DNA from: Kangiellaceae bacterium
Lineage (GTDB): Bacteria; Pseudomonadota; Gammaproteobacteria; Enterobacterales; Kangiellaceae
Assembly (NCBI GenBank): GCA_030148365.1
Contig: JASBTO010000007.1
Span: 1 to 31,912 of the forward strand
Reading direction: 5' to 3'
DNA length: 31,912 nt
Part shown: positions 14,171 through 21,934 of the stretch, in pieces
Position numbering within the stretch: the first letter of the stretch is position 1
How the letters are laid out: every line of letters starts with the position of its first letter
The notes under the pieces: model-generated
The model's input: the letters and a program-made list of their open reading frames with translations, nothing else
Database searches by the model: none
What the model was told of the DNA's origin: nothing
Position numbers and translations under genes: made by a program

Positions 14171-17041
14171 TTGTTCCGATCCCTACTCATCGCCGTAACC
14201 CTGGTCACCCTGGTCGGCTGCAATACCGCCCCGCCCGAGCCGACTCCTGCGGCGCTTCCCGACGGCATCACGCTCATCGAGTCAGTTAACAAGCAGGACG
14301 GAGAACTCAGGATACCCTTCCGGAAGTACCGGCTGGATAACGGGTTGACGGTCATTCTGCACGAAGACCATTCCGATCCCCTGGTCCACGTGGATGTTAC
14401 CTACCATGTCGGCTCTGCGCGGGAGGAGGCCGGTAAATCCGGTTTTGCCCATTTTTTTGAGCACATGATGTTTCAGGGCTCGGAGCACGTCGATGATGAA
14501 GAACATTTCCGGATAATTTCTGAAGCCGGCGGCACCCTGAACGGAACCACCAACACCGATCGCACCAACTATTACCAGACCGTGCCGGCGAACCAGTTGG
14601 AGACCGTGCTCTGGCTGGAAGCTGACCGGATGGGCTTTCTGCTCAACGCGGTAACCAAGGAAAAATTCGAGGTGCAACGGGAAACGGTCAAAAACGAGCG
14701 AGGCCAGAATTACGACAACCGACCTTACGGGCTGGTGGGGGAAACCGTGGCAGCTGCCATGTACCCGCCGGGCCATCCCTATTCGTGGCCTACGATTGGT
14801 TTTGTGGCGGATCTGGACCGGGTCGGAGTCACCGATCTCAAGCAGTTTTTCCTGCGCTGGTATGGCCCCAACAATGCGACTCTGACGATTGGCGGTGATG
14901 TCGACGTCGCCCGTACCCTCAAGTTGGTAAATCGCTATTTCGGATCCATTCCGGCGGGCCCCGAGGTGGTTGATGCGGACAAGGCTCCCGCAACGCTGCC
15001 GGGCGATCGCTATGTGTCCATCGAGGACAATGTCCACCTGCCGCTGCTCTACATGGCCTACCCGACCGTCTATGCCCGCCATGCAGACGAGGCGCCCCTT
15101 GATGTGCTCGCGGAGATCCTTGGCGGCCAGGGTAAGACCTCATTATTTTACAAGAACCTGATCAAGAGCGGCGTGGCGGTCCAGGCGGTGGTCAGCCACC
15201 CGTGCCGGGAACTTGCCTGCAGCCTGAATTTGCTGGTATTGCCGAATCCGCGAATTGGCGGGCAACTCGAAAAAATGGAGCAGATAGTCCGGGATACCCT
15301 CAAGGAATTCGAACAACGGGGCGTCGAGGAAGATGATCTGACCATGGTCAAGGCCAAGTTCGAGTCGGGCACCATCTATGGACTGCAAAGTGTTGCCGGA
15401 AAAGTGAGCCAGTTGGCGGCCGGCGAGACCTTTACCGGTAACCCGGACACAATCGGCGTCGACCTGGAGCGCTATCGCGCCGTCACGGCAGAGGATGTCA
15501 TGCGGGTCTATCGCAAGTATGTAAAAGATCAGAGCGCGGTCGTACTGAGTGTCGTGCCCCATGGCCAGCTGGAGCTTGTTGCCCGGAGCGACAATTTCCG
15601 CGTCCCGCCACGGACTGTGTCCGTCGATGACGACACTGGCGCTGAGCTGTTGCCGGTGCGGGAGCCTGTCGATGACTTTGACCGCAGCCAAAAACCCGAG
15701 CCGGGCGCCAATCCGTTGGTAACGGTACCGGATATGTGGCGAGCAGAGCTTGCCAACGGTATCGAAATACTCGGTGCGGTGAATGATGAAACGCCGACCG
15801 TCGCTGTCAGCATTGAAATCGCGACCGGGCATATCAAGGATCCGGTTGAAAAGTCCGGCCTGGCAGCGCTTACGGCCGCCATGCTCAACGAGTCAACGCA
15901 AAATTACAGCAATGAAGCCTACAGCAAGGAACTCCAGAAACTGGGCAGCTCGGTCAGCATGAGCGCCGGCGACTACTACACGAGTCTTTCGATCAACTCC
16001 CTGAGCAAAAATCTCGACCGCACTCTTGAGTTGGCCGTCGAGAAATTACTGCGTCCGGCATTCAGTAAAGCGGACTTCCAGCGGGTCAAGGCCCAGACCA
16101 TCCAGGGCGTGCAGGCACAGAAAAAACAGGCCTCGGTGCTTGCCAACAACGTCTACCGGAAGCTGCTGTTCGGCGCCAACAACGCAATTGGCTTGCCGGG
16201 CGGCGGCACCGTGGATTCGCTGGAAAAGATTACTCTGGATGACGTCAAAAGATTTTATCAGCAAGAATATTCTCCCCGGATTACCAGCATCGTGACTGTC
16301 GGCAATCTGGCCCCGCAGACCATGCAAGACAAGCTGTCGGTTTTCGGTCACTGGCAAGGCCCGGATGTGGCCGCGCCCCAACTAGCGGAATTTCCCGAGT
16401 TCGACAGGCCGCGTCTCTATTTCATCGACAAGCCGGGTGCCGCCCAGTCAGAGATCCGTATCGGCAAGCGCAGTCTGCCTTTTGATGCAACCGGCGAGTA
16501 TTACCGGGCCGGTCTGATGAACTTCAATCTGGGTGGCGCCTTCAACAGCCGGATCAATATCAACCTGCGGGAAGACAAGGGCTATACTTACGGTGCCTTC
16601 TCCTCGTTTCGCGGCGCGAAGGATTTTGGCCGCTTTACCGCCGGCGCCGGTGTCCGCGCCGATGTCACGGCCGATGCGATCAGTGAATTTCTGTCGGAAA
16701 TCAACAGTTTCCGGGAGCAGGGCCTGACCGAAGCGGAATTGGAGTTTCTCAAGAAAGCGGTCGGCCAGCGGGATGCGAGAAAATATGAAACCCCTCGCCA
16801 GAAGCTGGGCTTCCTGCTGGATTTGCTGGCTTACGATTTGCACCCGGATTATGTTGCTGAGCAGGGCGCGATTCTGGAGTCGATCGATCGGGAGGAGTTG
16901 AACGCACTGGCGCAGAAGCACCTGGACCCAAAGGATATGATTATTGTTGTGGTCGGTGATCGGAAAACCGTGTTACCGGAACTTCAGGTTCTCGACTACG
17001 AAATTGTTGAACTGGACGAGGAGGGTAATCGTTTACCCTGA
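14171..17041 (+). CDS. M16-family zinc metalloprotease, lipoprotein, TTG start
   Basis: A pitrilysin/insulinase-type protease of 956 residues with two M16 modules. The first has the inverted zinc motif HFFEH at 94-98 (GFAHFFEHMMFQGSEH) and the downstream acidic region VKNERGQNYDNRPYG. The second (from about 560) lacks HxxEH, as usual for the inactive partner half, but has the typical FSSFRG and NLREDKGYTYGAF segments. TTG 14171 is chosen as start because AAAGGAG (14157-14163) sits 7 bases upstream, a promoter lies between it and the upstream ATG 14063, and the protein then begins with a clean lipoprotein signal (lipobox LVGC, lipidated Cys17). It probably degrades peptides in the periplasm or at the envelope; the substrate is unknown. 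Confidence 0.9.
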   Translation: MFRSLLIAVTLVTLVGCNTAPPEPTPAALPDGITLIESVNKQDGELRIPFRKYRLDNGLTVILHEDHSDPLVHVDVTYHVGSAREEAGKSGFAHFFEHMMFQGSEHVDDEEHFRIISEAGGTLNGTTNTDRTNYYQTVPANQLETVLWLEADRMGFLLNAVTKEKFEVQRETVKNERGQNYDNRPYGLVGETVAAAMYPPGHPYSWPTIGFVADLDRVGVTDLKQFFLRWYGPNNATLTIGGDVDVARTLKLVNRYFGSIPAGPEVVDADKAPATLPGDRYVSIEDNVHLPLLYMAYPTVYARHADEAPLDVLAEILGGQGKTSLFYKNLIKSGVAVQAVVSHPCRELACSLNLLVLPNPRIGGQLEKMEQIVRDTLKEFEQRGVEEDDLTMVKAKFESGTIYGLQSVAGKVSQLAAGETFTGNPDTIGVDLERYRAVTAEDVMRVYRKYVKDQSAVVLSVVPHGQLELVARSDNFRVPPRTVSVDDDTGAELLPVREPVDDFDRSQKPEPGANPLVTVPDMWRAELANGIEILGAVNDETPTVAVSIEIATGHIKDPVEKSGLAALTAAMLNESTQNYSNEAYSKELQKLGSSVSMSAGDYYTSLSINSLSKNLDRTLELAVEKLLRPAFSKADFQRVKAQTIQGVQAQKKQASVLANNVYRKLLFGANNAIGLPGGGTVDSLEKITLDDVKRFYQQEYSPRITSIVTVGNLAPQTMQDKLSVFGHWQGPDVAAPQLAEFPEFDRPRLYFIDKPGAAQSEIRIGKRSLPFDATGEYYRAGLMNFNLGGAFNSRININLREDKGYTYGAFSSFRGAKDFGRFTAGAGVRADVTADAISEFLSEINSFREQGLTEAELEFLKKAVGQRDARKYETPRQKLGFLLDLLAYDLHPDYVAEQGAILESIDREELNALAQKHLDPKDMIIVVVGDRKTVLPELQVLDYEIVELDEEGNRLP

Positions 17042-17130
17042 TCAGCTAACAGTCCAGTGACGGTAGGGCGGCATCCAACTGCGTGATTCTGGGGTCGCAA
17101 ATTATTTTCAAGGACAAGGAGATTGCGGGT

Positions 17131-17682
17131 ATGAGCAACAAGTTGCAAGGCAAGCGTATCGCGTTTTTGGCCACGGACGGATTTGAACAGGTCGAGTTAA
17201 CCCGGCCCTGGCAGGAACTGGGTGACGCCGGTGCCGAAGTCGAGTTGATTTCACTGGAAAAGGGCAGTATCCAGGGCCTCAACCACATGGACAAGGGTGA
17301 CACCTTTGAGGTCGACAAGGTCGTGTCTGAAGCCAGCGCCGATGACTATCATGGGTTGGTGCTGCCCGGTGGCGTGGCCAACCCGGATGCATTGCGTGTG
17401 GATGACAAGGCCGTCAGTTTCATCAAGGCTTTTTTCGAACAGAAAAAACCGGTGGCCGCCATTTGTCACGGCCCCTGGACCCTGGTGGAGGCGGATGTGG
17501 TCAAGGGCCGCACCCTGACATCCTGGCCGAGTCTGCAGACGGACATCCGCAATGCGGGCGGGACCTGGGTCGACAGGGAAGTTCAGGTGGACCAGGGACT
17601 GGTGACCAGTCGTAACCCGGATGATCTGGATGCCTTCTGTCGCAAGGCAATTGAAGAGCTTGCTGAAGGCCGGCATGACTAG
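17131..17682 (+). CDS. DJ-1/PfpI superfamily protein
   Basis: A 183-residue class I glutamine amidotransferase-like protein of the PfpI/YhbO type, described elsewhere as stress-protective, with glyoxalase/deglycase or peptidase activity claimed. The nucleophile elbow AAICHGPW puts Cys112 next to His113, and the upstream Glu is in ATDGFEQVE. VLPGGVANPD and ITSWPSL-like segments (TLTSWPSLQTDI) fit PfpI. The frame opens at 17083, but ATG 17131 has AAGGAG (17116-17121) 9 bases before it and gives the family N-terminus. It converges on the HAD phosphatase gene across 35 bases. Confidence 0.92.
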   Translation: MSNKLQGKRIAFLATDGFEQVELTRPWQELGDAGAEVELISLEKGSIQGLNHMDKGDTFEVDKVVSEASADDYHGLVLPGGVANPDALRVDDKAVSFIKAFFEQKKPVAAICHGPWTLVEADVVKGRTLTSWPSLQTDIRNAGGTWVDREVQVDQGLVTSRNPDDLDAFCRKAIEELAEGRHD

Positions 17683-17718
17683 CCGGATGCCCATGGCACC
17701 ATCGACCGGGATCCGGCT
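17681..17718. terminator. Inverted repeat between converging genes
   Basis: AGCCGGAT (17681-17688) and ATCCGGCT (17711-17718) form a perfect 8-bp stem around 22 bases. The arms overlap the last bases of both converging genes. No T-run follows on either strand, so this is at most a weak bidirectional transcription barrier. Confidence 0.3.
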
Positions 17719-18371
17719 CAGGCAGTATTGACCACTTGCCAGTTGTTCGCGGTAGCCAACCGGACCATGCGCCGATCCGGGTTCACTGCAACCGGGGTGG
17801 CAACGGCGCCGAGCAAATGCCCGTCCTGATGGGAGTCCCCGTAGGCGGTGCAATCGGCAAGGCTGATATTGCGGGCCCGGCACCAGTCTTCGGCGAGGTC
17901 GAGCTTGGCTTTGCCCAGGGGGTGAACGATCGGTGGCCCGGCGGTAAAGGAATCGTTTTGGATTCGGCAACGAGTAGCAATGCAGTCATCCATCCCCAGC
18001 CGTTTGGCTATTGGCTCGGCAATAAATTCAGGCGCTCCCGTCAACAGGACCAGCTGGTAGCCGGCCTGTCTGCAGATCTCGACCTGCTCCAGAATTTCCC
18101 GATCCCACATGCTGTCGAGGTTATTACGGAGCCAGTAGCTGGCTACTGCATCGATCGCCTCTGGTTCCAGCCCGCTCAGGTAGGCCTTGTTTTTGCGACC
18201 GGTATCGAGGCCAAAGCGCCAGAACCACAAGAAGAAAAAGGAAATCGCAGCAAGGAATTGTCTGGGTCCTAACAGGTCAAGCAGCCACAAGGCCCTGAAA
18301 AACCGTCGTTCGCAACTCGGTTTGTTAATCAGGGTCCCGTCAAGGTCGAAAAATGCAGCGCGTGGTTTCAT
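17718..18371 (-). CDS. HAD-IB family phosphatase
   Basis: A 217-residue haloacid-dehalogenase-type phosphatase. Motif I FFDLDGT supplies Asp9 (nucleophile) and Asp11; motif II is LLTGAPEF; a conserved Lys (GKAKLDLAE) and motif IV GDSHQD follow. A hydrophobic stretch (about 28-52, LLDLLGPRQFLAAISFFFLWFW) lies where PgpC and related HAD-IB enzymes have a membrane-associating cap. Its ATG overlaps the stop of the upstream CDP-alcohol phosphatidyltransferase gene as ATGA (18368-18371), so the two are translationally coupled. The inferred role is to dephosphorylate the phosphoester made by that enzyme, for example phosphatidylglycerophosphate to phosphatidylglycerol. SerB-like activity cannot be excluded. 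Confidence 0.85.
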   Translation of the reverse strand: MKPRAAFFDLDGTLINKPSCERRFFRALWLLDLLGPRQFLAAISFFFLWFWRFGLDTGRKNKAYLSGLEPEAIDAVASYWLRNNLDSMWDREILEQVEICRQAGYQLVLLTGAPEFIAEPIAKRLGMDDCIATRCRIQNDSFTAGPPIVHPLGKAKLDLAEDWCRARNISLADCTAYGDSHQDGHLLGAVATPVAVNPDRRMVRLATANNWQVVNTA

Positions 18372-18973
18372 ACAGACCTCTGTTTATACAAAAATTCAAC
18401 AACCACGGGCAAGCCCCTCACGATGCAAATAAATACGCAGAAACCGGCAAGCAGCAATGCTGTTATTTCCAGCAGATAGCCATAGTCGGGCCACAGGTCC
18501 GGCAGTAATTCGGGTAACGGCAGAAGCAGCATCAGCAAACAGAATGTGACCGCTTTGAGAACGGCATAAAAACCGCGCATGAAACGGCCGGCCACCAGCG
18601 CCTTGCCGAGTTTCGATTGCATGATGGCGAACGGTGACTGTCGGTGTCCCTGGGCCTCGCTGGCGCGAATTGAGTCGGTCAGTATGCCGCGTGCAATATA
18701 GACGAGTGGGATCCAGACCGGCAGCGAGCCTATGTGAGCGAAGACCACCCAGAGACAGAGCTCGACAATGCGATCGGCGGCCACGTCAAACAGGGCGCCA
18801 AACAGGCTCGCCTCGTTGCGCTTGCGCGCTACGTACCCGTCAAGACCGTCGGACACGAAGACCATGATCATGACCAGCACACCGAATAACTGCATGAGGG
18901 CGGAGCCGAAATAGATAATAACGATGACAACCAACAACAACAGCAGGCGGCTGAGCGTGATCAGATTGGCCAT
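18368..18973 (-). CDS. CDP-alcohol phosphatidyltransferase
   Basis: A 201-residue integral-membrane enzyme that transfers a phosphatidyl group from a CDP-activated lipid to an alcohol. The full catalytic signature D-x2-DG-x2-AR-x8-G-x3-D-x3-D is present at Asp42, Asp45, Ala49-Arg50, Gly59, Asp63 and Asp67. It has about five or six membrane segments. The frame opens at 19018, but ATG 18973 is preferred: GGGGAG/GGAGAG lies about 9 bases upstream and MANLITLSRLL is the usual family start. The alcohol acceptor cannot be read from sequence; glycerol-3-phosphate (PgsA-like) fits the coupled HAD phosphatase. A second pgsA elsewhere in the genome would argue for another head group. Confidence 0.9.
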   Translation of the reverse strand: MANLITLSRLLLLLVVIVIIYFGSALMQLFGVLVMIMVFVSDGLDGYVARKRNEASLFGALFDVAADRIVELCLWVVFAHIGSLPVWIPLVYIARGILTDSIRASEAQGHRQSPFAIMQSKLGKALVAGRFMRGFYAVLKAVTFCLLMLLLPLPELLPDLWPDYGYLLEITALLLAGFCVFICIVRGLPVVVEFLYKQRSV

Positions 18974-19366
18974 GTATGCGAACTCTCCCCATCTTCCAAT
19001 TACAGGTTCAACCGGCAACTGTGGTCGTTGTCAACGTGGCCGCCTTTGGCGGTGGCATCCAACCCCTGATGCCAATTTCGCGGAACCGGATTCTGTGGGA
19101 GATCCGGGTGCGGTTTACCACGTTATTTGAATCCAGACTAACCAGCCTTTCGGCTCTGCGCAAGGGGGACAGACCTGACGGGGGATATCGTGGTCTACCG
19201 GAAATCGACAAAGCGCGTTGTCGTCACCGTTTGCTGATCTGCCAAACTCCGGTACAATCGCTGCAATTTTCCCTGCTCCCGCCCGGGCCCGGCCCGAAAC
19301 AACCGGCTTTTTTTCCGGGTCAAAGCCGGGAGTCCAATTTCCGATCCAGGCTCAGGAACTGATTTG
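18974..19366. other. Structured intergenic region between CDP-alcohol transferase gene and pldA
   Basis: This 393-base gap separates divergent genes. Two adjoining hairpins lie at 19040-19052 (CCGCC-TTT-GGCGG) and 19053-19074 (TGGCATC, 8-base loop, GATGCCA). A pldA promoter is at 19231-19258. In the pldA leader, CCGGCTTT (19303-19310) can pair with AAAGCCGG (19322-19329) across a seven-T run (19308-19314), and CCGG (19289-19292) can alternatively pair with CCGG (19303-19306) just before that T-run, an attenuator-like arrangement. The open frame 18976-19362 gives no recognisable protein. I found no good promoter for the minus-strand gene. Confidence 0.5.
19231..19258 (+). promoter_or_regulatory. 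Candidate sigma-70 promoter of pldA
   Basis: TTGCTG (19231-19236), 16 bases, TACAAT (19253-19258). The predicted start near 19265 gives a leader of about 100 bases containing a G/C-rich hairpin and a T-run. Confidence 0.5.
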
Positions 19367-20473
19367 ATGCCCCAATTCCCTTTTGTCATTCGTAGTGTCT
19401 TGCCAATCACGCTGCTTTCCCTGTGTGGGGATCTCGGGGCGGCAGAGGAGCAGGCATTGCAGCCGGACCCGGCGCTGCAGCAATGCCTGGTCGAGTCTCT
19501 GGCCACAGCCGGGGACGAAGTCACGATCGGGCAGTTGAAACTCAATTGCGCCAAACGCCTGGCCACTCCGCAGATGACTGCTGACCACCAGACATCCGAC
19601 ACTGCCAGGCAGGCCGAGACGGTCGAATTGCAGGAGCGGCCTGAAGCGACTCCCGAGAGCCAGGTCGACAAGCGGATTGCTCTGGAGCAGGCCACCGTCG
19701 GTAATCCGTTCGCCCTGACTCCCCATAAACAGAACTACGTGCTGCCCGTTACCTATAACCATAATGTCAACGAAAAACCATTCCAGGATACCGATGAACG
19801 GGGTGAACTGGATGAGACCGAGCTGAAATTCCAGATCAGTTTCAAGGTGCCGGTCTGGGAGGGGATCTTTGGTGAAGGCAGCAGCCTGTACGCGGCCTAC
19901 ACGGCCAAGTCCTGGTGGCAAGCCTACAACCGTGGCCGCTCCAGCCCGTTCCGGGAAACCAATCATGAGCCGGAACTGTTTGCCGGATTTGCGACGGACT
20001 GGCGCCTGGGCGACTGGACCATTCCGGCGGTCACTGCCGGCGTCGTGCATCAATCCAATGGCCGGGGCAGTGAGCAGTCGCGGAGCTGGAACCGAATCTA
20101 TGCGAACCTGATCCTGGAGAAAGACAACTGGGTCGTCAGTTTCAAGCCCTGGTACCGGATCCCGGAAGATGAAAAGGATGATCCCTCAGATCCCGACGGC
20201 GACGATAATCCCGATATTGAAAGGTATATGGGCCATTTCGAATTGACGGCTCACTACTCCTGGGGGAAAAGCCGGATCGGTGCCATGGTGCGCAATAATC
20301 TGCGCTCCGATAATAAGGGCGCCGTGCAGTTGGACTGGAGTTTTCCGATTGGCAAGGAAGAAAAACTGCACGCCTACATACAGTATTTCAACGGCTATGG
20401 CGAAAGCCTTATCGACTATAATGCGTCGGTCAGCCGGATCGGCGTAGGATTCATTTTCACCGACTGGTTGTAG
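19367..20473 (+). CDS. pldA: Outer-membrane phospholipase A
   Basis: OMPLA is a 12-stranded outer-membrane barrel that hydrolyses phospholipids misplaced in the outer leaflet and is activated by dimerisation and calcium. The 368-residue product has an N-terminal signal (FVIRSVLPITLLSLCGDLGAA) and a linker (about 30-125), then the barrel with SLYAAYTAKSWWQAYN and SSPFRETNHEPELF. The catalytic residues are His228 and Ser230 in VVHQSNGRGS and Asn242 in RSWNRIYANL, with the same 14-residue His-Asn spacing as E. coli His142/Asn156. It is longer than E. coli PldA (289) because of the N-terminal extension. ATG 19367 has AGGA 9 bases upstream; a TTG lies directly before it. It ends exactly where the convergent gene ends. 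Confidence 0.93.
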   Translation: MPQFPFVIRSVLPITLLSLCGDLGAAEEQALQPDPALQQCLVESLATAGDEVTIGQLKLNCAKRLATPQMTADHQTSDTARQAETVELQERPEATPESQVDKRIALEQATVGNPFALTPHKQNYVLPVTYNHNVNEKPFQDTDERGELDETELKFQISFKVPVWEGIFGEGSSLYAAYTAKSWWQAYNRGRSSPFRETNHEPELFAGFATDWRLGDWTIPAVTAGVVHQSNGRGSEQSRSWNRIYANLILEKDNWVVSFKPWYRIPEDEKDDPSDPDGDDNPDIERYMGHFELTAHYSWGKSRIGAMVRNNLRSDNKGAVQLDWSFPIGKEEKLHAYIQYFNGYGESLIDYNASVSRIGVGFIFTDWL

Positions 20474-21296
20474 TCAGTCTTTGGGGTTGGACGAGTTCTG
20501 GAAGTAGCGTCCATTCAAAGCCGTCTGTAACTCACTGAGAGGGATACTGACGATTTGTGCCCCTTCAGACCAGGGCGCAACCTGGTAGGGCTGGAATTCG
20601 ATGTTGAGGTGGCGCTTGCTGACGGTGAAGTTGCGATAATTTTCCGGGTCTGCTTCGGCGCCTTCGGGGAAACCAGGCATCGCCGAGGCGTTCGGCCAGC
20701 GTGCGTTTGACCCGGGTGGCCAGGTGGTTGAGGTGATCGCCATTGCCGAAAGCATTTTCAGCAAACAAATCATCCAGCAGTATCCGCTCGCCCGACTCAT
20801 CAAACGTGAAAGTCTGAATCCGGTAGTTGCCATGGGCGCCGCCGGTATAATCTTCCGCTATCAGGCGGTAGCCTGTCAGTTTTGGTGCCTTGATCAATTC
20901 GTGTCGGATCGCCAGCCGGTAACGCCGATCCGTCGGTTTTCCATCTTCAATGAAGCCCAGGGTTTTCTGTTCCGCTTCGGTCAGAAGTGCAGGATCCGCT
21001 TGGCGAAATGCACAAATCCACGTGAGCGTCTGTGTTTTGATGGCCTCGAAGTTTTCGGCGTTTTGCGGACGGGGAATATTCGCGCGGATGTCCAGAAAAC
21101 CTCGGGTGTCAGTGAGCGAAGCTGAACGGCCGTTACTTGATACTTCGAGTGCCTCTCCATAATAGCTGCTGCATTGCTCGTGAGAATCCGCCAAAGATGC
21201 AGGTTCAGAAATCGCCTCGACAGAAGTCGTTTCCGGGCCGTCATTGCAGGCGAGGAGCAGGCAGGACGGGAGTAGCCAGCAGAGATTTTTATACAT
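20474..21296 (-). pseudogene. DUF3298-type lipoprotein, single-base frameshift
   Basis: Two frames together encode one RsiV-like DUF3298 protein of about 273 residues. The first frame, from ATG 21296, gives a lipoprotein signal (LLLAC, Cys17) and the domain start YTGGAHGNYRIQTFTFDESG and LLDDLFAENAFG, reaching RTLAERLGDAWFP at about residue 210. The second frame resumes with PEGAEADPENYRNFTVSKR and ends with IEFQPYQVAPWSEGAQIVSI, the conserved C-terminal DUF3298 motif, stopping at 20474. The shift sits at a run of four G on the plus strand (20666-20669); deleting one base restores the frame. It may be real, a phase-variable tract or a sequencing error. DUF3298 proteins are secreted or membrane-bound and of unclear function, some related to the anti-sigma RsiV. 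I saw no clear ribosome-binding site. Confidence 0.85.
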
Positions 21297-21332
21297 GGCG
21301 TGGGGCGATGTACCGGGTGAGAAAGAGGGGAA

Positions 21333-21359
21333 GGATGCGGCAATGGCGTTGCCGCATCC
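21333..21359 (-). terminator. Terminator-like hairpin after the azurin gene
   Basis: On the minus strand GGATGCGGCAA and TTGCCGCATCC form a perfect 11-bp stem with a 5-base loop (21333-21343 and 21349-21359). The following tract is T/C-rich (TTCCCCTCTTT) rather than pure T, so termination may be partial. It begins 20 bases after the azurin stop and lies before the next gene start. Confidence 0.6.
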
Positions 21360-21379
21360 GGTGCCGGTTCAGTGGCAGA

Positions 21380-21832
21380 TCAGTTGACGATGAACTTGCC
21401 TTTCATGAGCGCGTAGTGTCCGGGAAAGCTGCAGAAAAAAGTGTAGTCGCCGCCTTTTTCCAGTTTTGAGACATCAATAGTAATGCTGGTGGACTCGCCG
21501 CCGCCAATGATATCGGTCGCGGCTATCACCCGGTCATCTCCGGGCTTGAGATATTCGTTGTCGAGTCCCGCTTGCATGCCATCCTGAGCAATAGCCTGCA
21601 TGTTGTCGGTGGTGGACAATACCCAGTTATGGCCCATGACATTGGCGGCCAGCTTTCCGGAGTGAGTCAGGGTCAACTTGACTTCCTTGCAGTCTGCCGC
21701 GACGGTCATTTCCTTCTTGTCGAAGGTCATCTGGTCAGTACTGTCGATACTCATCTCGCAGGTTTTGGCGGCCACCTGGCTGCCGAGTCCGAGTGCGAAC
21801 AGGGTGGCGAGTATTTTGATACCGGTTTTCAT
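21380..21832 (-). CDS. azu: Azurin
   Basis: Periplasmic type 1 blue-copper electron carrier, usually linked to denitrification, cytochrome peroxidase or oxidative stress. The 150-residue precursor has a signal peptide (about 1-22, KILATLFALGLGSQVAA). All copper ligands are visible: Gly67-His68 in MGHNWVL, Cys134, His139 and Met143 in FFCSFPGHYALMKG. The Cys25-Cys48 disulfide pair and the segments YLKPGDDRVIAATDIIGGGESTSITIDVSK (residue ranges about 92-121) match azurin closely. AGAGGTG precedes the ATG. No nitrite reductase, cytochrome c peroxidase or other partner is next to it, so its partner must be encoded elsewhere. No convincing promoter was found in 21833-21934. Confidence 0.96.
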   Translation of the reverse strand: MKTGIKILATLFALGLGSQVAAKTCEMSIDSTDQMTFDKKEMTVAADCKEVKLTLTHSGKLAANVMGHNWVLSTTDNMQAIAQDGMQAGLDNEYLKPGDDRVIAATDIIGGGESTSITIDVSKLEKGGDYTFFCSFPGHYALMKGKFIVN

Positions 21833-21934
21833 TGCTACACCTCTTTAAGGTTACTGCTTGGGTTAATGCTACAAGCCGGGCGAACACCGGCTACGGGAAA
21901 CTGACAAGCAGCCTGGCGCCCGGTTCATCCTGTT

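Noticed and set aside
18976..19362. Plus-strand frame of 128 codons in the gap before pldA
   Set aside because: Contains the pldA promoter and hairpins, low-complexity product, no ribosome-binding site.
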